Source: an uncultured Lachnospiraceae bacterium (lineage in GTDB: Bacteria > Bacillota > Clostridia > Lachnospirales > Lachnospiraceae). Taken from it: a DNA stretch of 64,000 bases. The position numbers were made by a program, and so were the translations under genes. Location of the stretch: contig CAJUTQ010000101.1 in the NCBI GenBank assembly GCA_910589265.1, forward strand, positions 62,001 through 126,000, read 5' to 3'. The notes under the pieces are model-generated. The model searched no databases. It was not told the DNA's origin and saw nothing but the letters and a program-made list of their open reading frames with translations. Positions 17,234 to 26,099 of this stretch are shown here, one piece after another (position 1 is the first letter of the stretch; each line of letters starts with the position of its first letter).

Positions 17234-17701
17234 ATTCTATAATCATCCCTCCTTTTTCCATTTTGCTCTTTTCCATATTAGAGGTTTTTGTGATATATTT
17301 TTTGCAAAATGGGTATATTTTTCATTATACTTATCAGCAAATGGGCTGATAATAGTTTAAAGAGATGGTTTCAGACAAATACAAACTTTGTTGCTTTCAG
17401 ATGTAAACATTGTATTCTAGCAGAACAATAAAACTTGAATGATAATTATTGGAAAAAAATTATGATGGCAGACACTGCCCATAAGACATTTCCCCGTTGG
17501 GAAATTCAGAATATAGTATCATTGTTGATACCTTCATTTAGATATTTTTATTCATTTATATATAATTTTTATATTTGGCCTCCTCCCCGTACTATAACTA
17601 GTCCGAAAGCCATCTCCTAGTTGTATTATAACTTTATTTTTTCCAATTTTCAACTAATAATTAAAATTTTTTAAAAATCTGTGAAACCACATAGAGATCT
17701 A
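17234..17701. other. Intergenic region between the 72-residue gene and mecA
   Basis: Apart from the promoter and inverted repeat at 17324-17352 and the mecA promoter just beyond it, this AT-rich stretch holds only small imperfect hairpins (for example GTATCA/TGATAC near 17515-17532). No coding frame with a ribosome site was found and no known RNA was recognised. Confidence 0.4.
17324..17352 (-). promoter_or_regulatory. Predicted promoter with overlapping inverted repeat
   Basis: On the minus strand TTATCA (17347-17352), a 17-base spacer and TATAAT (17324-17329) face the 72-residue gene. The inverted repeat TTATCAG-N8-CTGATAA (17331-17352) covers the -35 and most of the spacer, a position from which a bound repressor would block RNA polymerase. 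Confidence 0.5.
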
Positions 17702-17730
17702 TTGACTTCTCATTGATTACAGTATATACT
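17702..17730 (+). promoter_or_regulatory. Predicted mecA promoter
   Basis: TTGACT (17702-17707), 17-base spacer, TATACT (17725-17730), about 60 bases before the mecA ATG. Both hexamers are close to consensus. Confidence 0.65.
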
Positions 17731-17791
17731 TCAATTACCTAGAATAGATAAATAGGACTATAATATAAATTATATGATGGGATGTGATTAC

Positions 17792-18580
17792 ATGAAAATT
17801 GAAAAAGTAAATGACCATCAAATTCGTTGTACTTTGACAAAAGCCGATTTAGCTGACAGAGAATTAAAAATCAGCGAATTGGCTTATGGTACAGAAAAAG
17901 CAAAAAGTTTATTTCGGGATATGATGCAACAAGCTTCCTATGAATTTGGTTTTGAAGCAGAAGATATTCCTCTCATGATTGAAGCAATTCCTCTTTCCTC
18001 AGATTGCATTGTATTAATTATTACAAAGGTAGAGGATCCCGAGGAATTAGACACTAGATTTTCCAAATTTGCTCCTTCTGTCCATGACAGTGACTCAAAC
18101 TTAGATGATGCCATTACTTCCATTTCAGAAGGTGCCGATGACGTTCTTGATTTATTTAAACGTCTTCACGAAGGAAAAAACAAGTTAATTACAGAGCAAA
18201 ATGAAACCAATTCAGGAGAAGGAGACGCCTCAAAAGCTGAAATTAGCGAAAAATCCAAGAAATCTTCCCCTCCCATAAAACCTGTTGCATTGACAAAGCT
18301 ATATTCTTTTACTAATTTTGATTATTTAAGTCGGTGTTCTTATGTTCTAAAGGGATTTTACGATGGAGATAATTCCCTTTATAAAGATCCTGCTTTAAAT
18401 CGTTATATGCTAACTGTAGAAAAGTCAGAGCATACTCCAGAAGAATTTAACAAAGTTTGCAATATTCTTTCTGAGTATGGGTTACAGGAAAGGTCGACTC
18501 CTGCATGTACTGCTTACTGTGATGAGCATTATGGACTTCTTATTAGTCAAAAAGCTCTGCAAGTTCTTTCTAACATGTAG
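17792..18580 (+). CDS. mecA: Adaptor protein MecA
   Basis: About 262 residues from the ATG at 17792 (MKIEKVNDHQIRCTL), the usual family start; the frame opens six codons earlier without better support. It has the N-terminal substrate-binding domain (about 1-85), an acidic, low-complexity linker (about 100-170) and the C-terminal ClpC-binding domain (about 175-260, LYSFTNFDYLSRCSYVLKGF). MecA delivers regulators to the ClpCP protease. It is a single gene with its own promoter and strong terminator. Confidence 0.92.
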   Translation: MKIEKVNDHQIRCTLTKADLADRELKISELAYGTEKAKSLFRDMMQQASYEFGFEAEDIPLMIEAIPLSSDCIVLIITKVEDPEELDTRFSKFAPSVHDSDSNLDDAITSISEGADDVLDLFKRLHEGKNKLITEQNETNSGEGDASKAEISEKSKKSSPPIKPVALTKLYSFTNFDYLSRCSYVLKGFYDGDNSLYKDPALNRYMLTVEKSEHTPEEFNKVCNILSEYGLQERSTPACTAYCDEHYGLLISQKALQVLSNM

Positions 18581-18596
18581 GAATATGTAAATATAT

Positions 18597-18644
18597 AGCT
18601 GCTGCAAAATAGATGAATTGTCTATTTATGCAGCAGCTTTTTTA
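18597..18644 (+). terminator. mecA terminator
   Basis: A ten-base stem AGCTGCTGCA (18597-18606) with its exact complement (18629-18638), loop of about 22 bases, followed by a T6 run. It lies 17 bases after the mecA stop. Confidence 0.9.
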
Positions 18645-18701
18645 TTTGTTAATATACGAATTATTCTTATTGATGTACAATGGGCCAAGTACTATCTACC
18701 T

Positions 18702-19961
18702 TTATTCATACATTTCATATTGCTGTGACGCCCCTCCACATATTGGGCATCTTTTTGGAACTTTGTCTCCCCACATAACATATCCACAAATAGGACATAC
18801 ATAAATCGTATCAATGGAAAACGTCTCAACTTGCTGGACTTCCTTCAAAAGGGCGGCATGAACTTTCTCGGCCCCAGCTGCGCTTTTAAATGCCTGGGCT
18901 GATAAAGGCATTTTTTTCTCTTTAGCGTACTTTTCCATCATTTCATAAAGATACTCATATTCAAACTTTTCTTCATAAATAAAAGTTCCTGCTTCCTGAC
19001 GAAATGCCAAAGGGCGCTCAAGAATAGAATAAAAATTTCTTGCATGGTAATATTCCGAAGCCGCCAGTGCCTCAAACAAAGAAGCAATTTTCTCCATTCC
19101 TCTCCTCTTCGCTCGGTCTGCAAACATTGCATATTTAAAGTGTGCCATTAATTCCCCTTCAATGGCTTCCTCTAATTTATTTTTTAAAACTTTGTCTGAT
19201 GCTTCTTTTCCATAACAATTTGCGTCCAAATCATGAAAGCGATAAGTTAGCTCCCCATCTTCTTTATAAAAATGAACCATATGATGCTCAACATCATAAG
19301 CTTTCACCTCTAAGGAAACATCTTCTATAAGCGCTCCCCCTCCTCCTGTACAAATCAATGGAATCTTATCTACCTCATCTACAAACCGGGAGTGCACATG
19401 CCCACAAAGCAAATACTTTACTTTCTCTTTATGCTCCTTATAGGCTTCTTTCAAATGGGTGAACTCCTCCTCAGATACTGAATTGGAAATAAAATGATTG
19501 GGCACTGGTATATGAAAGGCTATAACAATATTCTTTATCTCTTCCATATCCAATACCTGTCTAAGAAGTTCCAGCCCCTCTTTTTCAAAAGTACGCAGTG
19601 CATTATCCAAAACAACAATCGAAAAGTCTTCTAAAATCAACGCATAATTCTGTCTTCCAAAATAATCCCTATATGTCCCAGTATCATGATTTCCTCTGAG
19701 AACATATACATCATTATGGGCAACTTCCTCTGTCAGTGAAGTGAACATTTTATAATAGGTCTCGCTCCCTTCTGGAACAAGATCACCTACTACCAAAGTA
19801 ATGTCATCCCTGCCACTCTTCTCTAAAGTTCCTGCGTAAACCTTCATATTATATGTTCCCAATCCGTCGCACCCTGGATCTCCAATAACACCAACAGAAC
19901 GTACTCCTGGCAAGTATACAATGGAGTCCTCGATCTTCTGTATTTTTTTCTTCTCTGTCAT
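18702..19961 (-). CDS. Metallophosphoesterase-rubrerythrin-rubredoxin fusion protein
   Basis: About 419 residues from the ATG at 19961 (third codon after the first possible ATG at 19970, which abuts the AAAGGG site). Numbering from 19970: a calcineurin-like phosphoesterase (about 20-240) with GD 62-63, GNHD 93-96, FH 152-153 and GHVH 190-193; a rubrerythrin-like four-helix ferritin domain (about 260-385) with E273, E300, E306-x-x-H309 and E368-x-x-H371; and a rubredoxin-type knuckle pair CPIC 392-395 and CPIC 408-411. Phosphoesterase motif I is DPG (31-33) where D-x-H is expected. It may couple peroxide detoxification to phosphate-ester hydrolysis; the substrate is unknown. Confidence 0.88.
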   Translation of the reverse strand: MTEKKKIQKIEDSIVYLPGVRSVGVIGDPGCDGLGTYNMKVYAGTLEKSGRDDITLVVGDLVPEGSETYYKMFTSLTEEVAHNDVYVLRGNHDTGTYRDYFGRQNYALILEDFSIVVLDNALRTFEKEGLELLRQVLDMEEIKNIVIAFHIPVPNHFISNSVSEEEFTHLKEAYKEHKEKVKYLLCGHVHSRFVDEVDKIPLICTGGGGALIEDVSLEVKAYDVEHHMVHFYKEDGELTYRFHDLDANCYGKEASDKVLKNKLEEAIEGELMAHFKYAMFADRAKRRGMEKIASLFEALAASEYYHARNFYSILERPLAFRQEAGTFIYEEKFEYEYLYEMMEKYAKEKKMPLSAQAFKSAAGAEKVHAALLKEVQQVETFSIDTIYVCPICGYVMWGDKVPKRCPICGGASQQYEMYE

Positions 19962-20104
19962 ATTTCCCATCCCTTTTTCATTTCTCCTTTTAGAATCTTT
20001 CTTTCTATTCCTAAATGAAGTTCCAAAATAATCATACCACTGAGTCCTCTTTTTTTTGAAGGCATCTACTTAAAAGCAGAGAGTATTTTTTATATATTCC
20101 AAAG

Positions 20105-21013
20105 TTACTTCATTATATTATTTGCTGACTCTCTAAATATTTTAGCAAAATATTCCTCATCTGACAAAGAAGTATCTGTATAATAACTATCTGCATTATT
20201 CAAAAAAATCTCTCTTGCCTCTCTATCCATTACTTCATCGGCCTGTTTCCCTGTATAAAGGTATATGATATATTCTGATTGTTCATATTCCATAAAAACA
20301 AATATCATATGTCCTTCATCATCGTACAGTGTATCATAAAGTGTTTCCAAGTAATGCTTGGCTTCTGTATCTGTAATTTCTCCTCCTTTTCCATCCAGAT
20401 TATCGCAGATAAGAAGATAAGGCTGTATACCTGTCTTCTCATAAAAATCATTTATCCCTTCTTCTACTATATTCACATCTTCTATCCAGTCAAGGGTATC
20501 CTCTATTACCTGATCTATAGGAATACATGCATCCTTATTAAGCTTTTTTCTTTGTGTTCTTTCTGACTGCCCTTCCTCTTTAGAAGCACGAATGCCATCT
20601 AATCCTTCATTTTGAGTTGACTCTTCTTCTATAACTTTGGTTTCTCTTCCCTCTTTTCTCAAAATACTCTCCGATATATACCTAGGAATAGACATAATGG
20701 TAGAAAAAATAACTAAAAAAAAGCTAAGGATTAATATAAGTCCAAAGCAGCCACAACAACCTCCACGGCCTCTAGATTCTCCATATCCCCCAGGTGATAT
20801 TACTGGCCTATGGTGATGAACGTGATGTATTCGTCGTGGAAGGGGAACTCCAAAAGTTCTTCTTGGCGGCCCATCTTTGGACTGACTGGATCTTGATGAG
20901 GAACTAGAAAAGCCCCGCGATCCATGCCTTGATGAAAGACCTGATCCAGATCGATGACTGGAAAAACCTCTTCCCCCACTACTACTATGGTGATTTCCTC
21001 CCCCTCTTCCCAT
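20105..21013 (-). CDS. Ser/Gly/His-rich single-pass membrane protein with TPM-like domain
   Basis: 302 residues. The first 85 are low complexity (Gly, Ser, Arg, and an HHVHHH stretch), then a Cys-rich GGCCGCFG and one membrane helix (about 91-110). After it comes a charged linker and a domain (about 165-300) with alternating hydrophobic strands and an acidic surface, resembling TPM-type domains (QPYLLICDNLDG, HMIFVFMEYEQSEYIIYLYTG). The strong AGAGGAGG ribosome site supports the start. The first 85 residues would lie inside and the domain outside. Function unknown; it lies between the rubrerythrin fusion and dGTPase. Confidence 0.75.
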   Translation of the reverse strand: MGRGGGNHHSSSGGRGFSSHRSGSGLSSRHGSRGFSSSSSRSSQSKDGPPRRTFGVPLPRRIHHVHHHRPVISPGGYGESRGRGGCCGCFGLILILSFFLVIFSTIMSIPRYISESILRKEGRETKVIEEESTQNEGLDGIRASKEEGQSERTQRKKLNKDACIPIDQVIEDTLDWIEDVNIVEEGINDFYEKTGIQPYLLICDNLDGKGGEITDTEAKHYLETLYDTLYDDEGHMIFVFMEYEQSEYIIYLYTGKQADEVMDREAREIFLNNADSYYTDTSLSDEEYFAKIFRESANNIMK

Positions 21014-21137
21014 AGTTTTTCCTCCTCTACGATTGTACTTAAAATAATAGCCTTTATTATATCATATGAGTCAAAAAAAGAAAATGTCTATCCATTCCTT
21101 TCTCTTAGCCTGGCATCTTGGAAAAAAGCAAAGATCT

Positions 21138-22553
21138 TCAGGAAATTCCATTAAACTCTTGATATAGCATTTTTGCATAGTGATCGGTCATTCCTGAAAT
21201 ATAATCTGTAGCCAAAAGCATGCGCAAATATAATTTTTCTCCCTCCTCCTTACCCTTTGAGGACATTTGGTATATCCTTTTATAATTATCTGAAATCAAC
21301 TCCATAAGCTTTACATATTTTGTCCCTAGATTACATTCTTCGCCATCATAAATAGCTGCTCTTACAAAGTTGTCAAGAAGAAATTCTAAAATAGTGCTTG
21401 CTGCGATTTCTGATTTTATAATATCTTTGGATTGAAATATGAGTTTATACTCTATTTTTTTCAACGTATCTGCCAAATACTCCCCATAACTGCCTTTTAA
21501 TAACTCATGTTCCATGGTTCCTTCCATTATTTTATGATAATTATGTACAAAGGAGTAAGTTGCTGCGTTAATTAACCTTCCCTGAATAAAAATTATCCAA
21601 TTTTGTACTGCATATAGTTCTGGATTACTTTCCCCTTGATTTTTTGCCCTTTCATATAAGTCCTTCAATTTTTGAATTGCGTCTTCACAATATCGATACT
21701 CTTCTTTTTCTCTTCTATCTCCATATATATTATTCTCCATCATAAAAAGTAAGTGGGGGAAGTCAATCAGGCCTTTCTTAAATCCATCTTCTAAATCCGC
21801 AGTACAATAAGAGATATCATCTGCTGCCTCCAATAAATAAGTGAGAGGATATCTCCTTGTACCTGCTCCTGTAGAATTTACAATAGACTGGAATATGTCT
21901 TCATCTGCATAAAAGTAACCCATTTTTTTATATCGGATATCAGAAGATTTTTTTATTTCAAGGGAAGAGACTGGATATTTTATGATTGTATTCATTACTG
22001 CCTTTGTCAAATTCATCCCCTTCTCATCAACCAAATAGTGGAGTTTTGAAACAACTCTTAGTGACTGGGCATTTCCTTCAAAATTATATAGATCCTGAAG
22101 CATTTGAGAACTTAAATAACTTTTTACTGGAATATCTTTATAATAAATGTCTGATAAATTTTTTTGAAACCACTCCCTTATCATTATCTCACCAAAATGG
22201 CCAAAGGGAGGATTCCCTATATCATGAAGCAAACCAGCACAAAGCAGTATATCTTGTATTTCTCCAGCCTGCATCTGGGTAACTTCCTTATTATTTATAA
22301 GCCAGTGGCAAACAGACTGTCCCAATGACTTAGCAATAGATGAGACTTCTAATGAGTGGGTTAATCTCGTCCTTATAAAATCACTCTTATCCAAAGGAAA
22401 TACCTGTGTCTTATCCTGTAGTCGTCGAAAAGAGGCGCTTCCTATAATTCTATGGTAGTCCTTTTCAAATTCAGAACGGTTATCGTACTCCGATTTATAT
22501 TTCTTTACACTGTCTCTTCTTCGCTCTGACACTAATATTTTTTTCCATTCCAT
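21138..22553 (-). CDS. dgt: Deoxyguanosinetriphosphate triphosphohydrolase-like protein
   Basis: 471 residues, an HD-superfamily dNTPase. The metal-binding set is visible: RTRLTHSLEVSSIA (H), LLCAGLLHDIGNPPFGHFGE (HD), and YLLEAADDISYCTADLEDG (D). The N-terminal DYHRIIGSASFRRLQDKTQV is the family entry motif. It cleaves dNTPs to deoxynucleoside and triphosphate and helps control dNTP pools. Length is typical. Single gene, start behind AAGGAAGTGAG. Confidence 0.93.
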   Translation of the reverse strand: MEWKKILVSERRRDSVKKYKSEYDNRSEFEKDYHRIIGSASFRRLQDKTQVFPLDKSDFIRTRLTHSLEVSSIAKSLGQSVCHWLINNKEVTQMQAGEIQDILLCAGLLHDIGNPPFGHFGEIMIREWFQKNLSDIYYKDIPVKSYLSSQMLQDLYNFEGNAQSLRVVSKLHYLVDEKGMNLTKAVMNTIIKYPVSSLEIKKSSDIRYKKMGYFYADEDIFQSIVNSTGAGTRRYPLTYLLEAADDISYCTADLEDGFKKGLIDFPHLLFMMENNIYGDRREKEEYRYCEDAIQKLKDLYERAKNQGESNPELYAVQNWIIFIQGRLINAATYSFVHNYHKIMEGTMEHELLKGSYGEYLADTLKKIEYKLIFQSKDIIKSEIAASTILEFLLDNFVRAAIYDGEECNLGTKYVKLMELISDNYKRIYQMSSKGKEEGEKLYLRMLLATDYISGMTDHYAKMLYQEFNGIS

Positions 22554-22660
22554 AATTTCTCACTTCCTTCAAATGACTGTTTTCATTCTCTTGTAAATTC
22601 CTAGCTAGTTGAGTTATAATACTATTGTTTCATTTATTTTTTAAGGGAGTATGACATTCT

Positions 22661-23302
22661 ATGAAAATTTATGCCTATCACCGCACAACCTCAACGGATT
22701 CCAATTTGGAACCTGGTTTGCAAAACATTAAAAATTATGCCTTATCCGCCCACCTGACTGTTGAAAAAATATATACAGATACCAATATTGGCCCTTCTTT
22801 TGAAATGCCAGATTATCAAAGATTAAAAAGGGATTTGGCTCCAAAGGATATTTTGATTCTGACGGATTTAGACTTGTTAGGACGTCTAAAAAAAGATGTT
22901 GTGACAGAAATTTTGTTTTTTCGCAATCATAACATTCGTCTACGGATTTTAAAATATCCAATCACTCTCATTGAACTTTCCTGCGAAAGTAATACTGCCA
23001 AAGAAATTGTTGAGAAAACATGTCAAGATCTTCTAATGGAAGTTTATGAACTTATGAGCAAAAAGGAAGCTGCCAGAAGAAGCCAAAATCAGAAAGCGGG
23101 CATTCAGTCCATGAAGGATAGTGGGGAATGGGAACGTTATGGCAGAAAACGCCTCATGACTCTGGAAGAATTCGGAAAAGAATATCAGGTTGTCATTAAT
23201 GGAGAACTTAAGCCCTTTGAATTAATGCATAAACTAGATATGAAAATCCCCACTTTTTATAAGTATAGAGATGAATACTTAAAAATGATTGGAAAAAAAT
23301 AA
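22661..23302 (+). CDS. Serine-recombinase-like protein with altered catalytic residues
   Basis: 213 residues. The first 115 match a resolvase-type domain: the entry motif reads YHRTTSTDS where active enzymes have YARVST(x)DQ, so the nucleophile position is Thr10, with Ser next to it; the second motif reads DLDLLGR where KLDRLGR is expected, so one active-site Arg is Leu. The C-terminal half is basic (KKEAARRSQNQKAGIQ) with a helix-turn-helix-like end (FELMHKLDMKIPTFYKYRDEYLK). It may be a DNA-binding regulator rather than an active recombinase. No repeats or att-like sites flank it. Confidence 0.75.
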   Translation: MKIYAYHRTTSTDSNLEPGLQNIKNYALSAHLTVEKIYTDTNIGPSFEMPDYQRLKRDLAPKDILILTDLDLLGRLKKDVVTEILFFRNHNIRLRILKYPITLIELSCESNTAKEIVEKTCQDLLMEVYELMSKKEAARRSQNQKAGIQSMKDSGEWERYGRKRLMTLEEFGKEYQVVINGELKPFELMHKLDMKIPTFYKYRDEYLKMIGKK

Positions 23303-23350
23303 AGTAACTGCAAATTGGGCCCAGAGTCACGTCATCTTGGCTTACTTCCA

Positions 23351-23393
23351 AACGTCAAAGTAACTTTTCTACTACTGACTTTGACGTTTTTTT
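23351..23393. terminator. Bidirectional terminator between recombinase-like gene and rpiR gene
   Basis: AACGTCAAAGT (23351-23361) pairs with ACTTTGACGTT (23378-23388), followed on the plus strand by T5 and mirrored by A-rich sequence for the minus strand. The rpiR-family stop codon lies inside one arm. Confidence 0.85.
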
Positions 23394-24209
23394 CCTGTTC
23401 TTTTTGCTCATATTATAATTTCTGTTATAATACTCAGTATATAAAAGATCAATAATATAATGCTGGCTTATTTTTACAGATGTAGAGCCCCCTTCCAGAG
23501 GAGATTCATCTGCTCCACATAGGAGGACTGCATCTGCATATATTGTTAAAGGAGATTTCTTATAACGGGTGATGCCTACTATTTTTGCTCCATTTTCCTT
23601 TGCTATCTTTGCCAGTTGAACATTATCCTTTGTGGCGCCAGAATAGGAAAAAATAAAGAGTAAGTCTTCCGGCGAAAACATAGAGGCTGCCATAGCCTGT
23701 ATATGGGTATCCGTGATGCATCTTACCTTATTTGTAATACGTATAAATTTATTTCGGGCATCCAATGCACTTTGCAGACTATCGCCCACACCAAAAAAGA
23801 AAATATTTTTTGCCTTATCAAACATAGATAACATTCGGTAAAATTCTTCCTGATTCAAAAGGCGGTATGTTGCCCTTAAGGCGCTGGCATGCTTTTGCAA
23901 AATTTTTTGCGCCAACATATCAAAATCTTCATTCAAGTCTTCATTGCTCTTCATCTTTTCTTCCTCATTTCCTTCTGGAAGACTTAAAGAAAGTTTCATT
24001 TTAAACTCCTGATATCCTTGGAGCCCCATGCTGCGGCAAAAACGATAGACACTAGTGTCTCCCACTCTGCATTCATCTGCCAAGTCTGTAATAGACATGT
24101 ATAATACTTCCTTTTGATTATTAATAATATAATCCGCAACTTTTTTCTCTGCTTTTGTAAATTGGTTATAAATAGACTGTATATTCAGAATTAAATCACT
24201 GTTACCCAT
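23355..24209 (-). CDS. RpiR/MurR family transcriptional regulator
   Basis: 284 residues: an N-terminal RpiR-type helix-turn-helix (about 1-77, YNQFTKAEKKVADYIINNQ, LADECRVGDTSVYRFCRSMG) and a SIS sugar-isomerase-fold domain (about 125-255, NIFFFGVGDSLQSALDARN, LLFIFSYSGATKDNV). The SIS domain usually senses a phosphosugar. As the last gene of the nanE-ABC-kinase operon it is the likely repressor of sialic-acid use, responding to ManNAc-6-P or GlcNAc-6-P. The ligand is inferred. Confidence 0.9.
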   Translation of the reverse strand: MGNSDLILNIQSIYNQFTKAEKKVADYIINNQKEVLYMSITDLADECRVGDTSVYRFCRSMGLQGYQEFKMKLSLSLPEGNEEEKMKSNEDLNEDFDMLAQKILQKHASALRATYRLLNQEEFYRMLSMFDKAKNIFFFGVGDSLQSALDARNKFIRITNKVRCITDTHIQAMAASMFSPEDLLFIFSYSGATKDNVQLAKIAKENGAKIVGITRYKKSPLTIYADAVLLCGADESPLEGGSTSVKISQHYIIDLLYTEYYNRNYNMSKKNRKKTSKSVVEKLL

Positions 24210-24228
24210 GTGCCTTTCCTTCCTCTTC

Positions 24229-25107
24229 TTATTGGAGTTCTTTTGCCAGCATTGCTGCCCCCAACATCCCTGCTGTATTTCCCAATTCTGCTTGTTTTAT
24301 AACAACACTCCTATAACTAGGTATAATATTATCATATAGCACTTCTCTTATCTTTTCAACAATATATTGCTGCCTCATCACTCCTCCCCCTAATATAATG
24401 CAAGATGGGTTAAACAAATGTATAAAGGAAATTAAGCCATATAGTATCTCTTGTATCCAGTTGTCTACCAATAGCTTAACCTTTGCTTCACCTATTCTCT
24501 CAAATATTTCTCTGCCATTTTTCAAAGAAGGCTCTAATTCCATAGCCTTATTTATTAAGGCAGTCGTTGACGCATATCTCTCATAGCATCCGCTAAGAAT
24601 GTCTTTCCTAGCATCTCTTTGATCTGCCCTAACGATAAGTCCTCCAAATTCTCCTGCTAAAAAGGCAGTTCCTTTGTAAATTTTTCTGTCTATGACAATG
24701 GCTCCTCCTACACCTGTTCCATAAGTAAGACATAAAAAATCGTCGTATCCCTTGCCTGCTCCCTTATATGCCTCTCCAATAGCTGCTGCATTAACATCAT
24801 TTTCTACAGCCGCTGGTTTTCCAAAGGTTTCCTCTAACAGGTCTTTTATATTCATTCCTGTATATGCAGGTAAATTTTCATTGGCATAGATAATCTTTCC
24901 CTCTTTGGCATTTACTTGTCCAGCAGTGCTAACCCCAATTCGATCAAAAGCTCCGTAGTCTTTTAATATTTTCTTTGCCTTTTCTATAACATAATATCCA
25001 CCTTTTTTCGCCTCTGTATCCGTTTCTTTATAATTGAGAATCTCATCATTGCAGTAAATTCCAGACTTAATAGAAGTCCCTCCAATATCCAGTACAGCTA
25101 TTTTCAT
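24229..25107 (-). CDS. nanK: ROK family sugar kinase, probably N-acetylmannosamine kinase
   Basis: 292 residues from the ATG at 25107 (MKIAVLDIGGTSIKSGIY), which follows GGAAAGGAG; the longer frame to 25194 reads through the intergenic region. ROK features: phosphate loop DIGGTSIKSG, the catalytic D104 in VENDVNAAA, and YGTGVGGAIVID. The usual ROK zinc motif is missing: AGEFGG (151-156) has Gly where the ligand His is normal and no CxCGxxGC follows. From memory, some bacterial NanK proteins also lack this zinc site. Context with nanE and nanA makes ManNAc to ManNAc-6-P the likely reaction. Confidence 0.85.
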   Translation of the reverse strand: MKIAVLDIGGTSIKSGIYCNDEILNYKETDTEAKKGGYYVIEKAKKILKDYGAFDRIGVSTAGQVNAKEGKIIYANENLPAYTGMNIKDLLEETFGKPAAVENDVNAAAIGEAYKGAGKGYDDFLCLTYGTGVGGAIVIDRKIYKGTAFLAGEFGGLIVRADQRDARKDILSGCYERYASTTALINKAMELEPSLKNGREIFERIGEAKVKLLVDNWIQEILYGLISFIHLFNPSCIILGGGVMRQQYIVEKIREVLYDNIIPSYRSVVIKQAELGNTAGMLGAAMLAKELQ

Positions 25108-25219
25108 ATTTAACCGTTCTCCTTTCCTAATGCATCTTCTAAATTCTCTTTCCAAAAAAAGGGACAGCCCTATTTGAACTATCCCTTTGTACATTCAAAT
25201 TTTAAAAGTTTTTATAACA

Positions 25220-26044
25220 TTAGCCTTTTACCGCTCCCATAGTAATTCCTTGTGTGAAAGATTTTTGGAAAATCACAAACACTGCCACAATTGGAATGGC
25301 TGCAAGGGTGGCCCCTGCCATAATCAAACCATAATTTGTCGCAAACTCTGCCTGAAGAGTAGCTACTCCCAGAGAAATTGTTAAGTTACTTCTTGAAGAA
25401 AGCATAACAAGTTGCATAAAATAATCATTCCATGTATTAATAAAGGTAAAAATAGCCAAAGCCGCAAATCCAGGCTTTATTATAGGAAAGGCAATACTTA
25501 TAAAAGTCCGCAATTCTGTGCACCCGTCAATTTTTGCTGATTCCAAAAGTTCAAGAGGGATATTTTCACTAAACTGCTTCATTAAAAATACGCCAAAGGG
25601 CCATCCTATTAATGGTAGAATAACTGCCCATATAGTGTCATGAATACCCATGTAACTAACCATGCTTACAAGGGGAACTAAGATTACCTGTTTTGGAAGA
25701 GCCATTGCAACAATAAAAATACTGAATAAAATTTTTTGTCCATAAAATCTCTTTTTCGCTAGTACATAGCCTGCTAAAGAGGAAGTAGCACATACTAAAA
25801 TCATGGTAATACCAGAAATAAGTATACTGTTTGTCAACCATTTTAATGCTGGATTATTGAATAACTGCACAAAATTAGCTGATGTGGGATTCTCTGGCCA
25901 CCATTGGGGAGGAACAGCAATAGCATCACTCAAGGATTTAAATGCTCCTGTTATTATCCAGTAAAATGGGAAAATAAATATAATCGTTAATATACTTAAT
26001 AAAATAATGGATACAATATAAAATGGAGATAATTTTTTTTTCAT
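25220..26044 (-). CDS. ABC transporter permease, MalG type (sialic-acid cluster)
   Basis: About 274 residues from the ATG at 26044 behind GAGAGGAAAT. Six membrane helices; the cytoplasmic EAA loop reads ELLESAKIDGCTELRTFISIAFPIIKP, which contacts the ABC ATPase. It pairs with the upstream MalF-type permease and the lipoprotein to import a sugar, here probably sialic acid. No ATPase gene lies in the cluster, so a shared MsmX-like ATPase is expected elsewhere. Confidence 0.93.
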   Translation of the reverse strand: MKKKLSPFYIVSIILLSILTIIFIFPFYWIITGAFKSLSDAIAVPPQWWPENPTSANFVQLFNNPALKWLTNSILISGITMILVCATSSLAGYVLAKKRFYGQKILFSIFIVAMALPKQVILVPLVSMVSYMGIHDTIWAVILPLIGWPFGVFLMKQFSENIPLELLESAKIDGCTELRTFISIAFPIIKPGFAALAIFTFINTWNDYFMQLVMLSSRSNLTISLGVATLQAEFATNYGLIMAGATLAAIPIVAVFVIFQKSFTQGITMGAVKG

Positions 26045-26099
26045 ATTTCCTCTCAATCTGCCCCAGTAAGAGCATTTTCAATATTAAGAATTATCTTCT

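Noticed and set aside
17435..17620. Plus-strand frame of 61 codons before mecA
   Set aside because: TTG start, no ribosome site, no family features, overlaps hairpins in an AT-rich region.
22661..23302. Mobile element around the recombinase-like gene
   Set aside because: No flanking repeats, tRNA, att-like sites or other mobile genes; neighbours are chromosomal genes.
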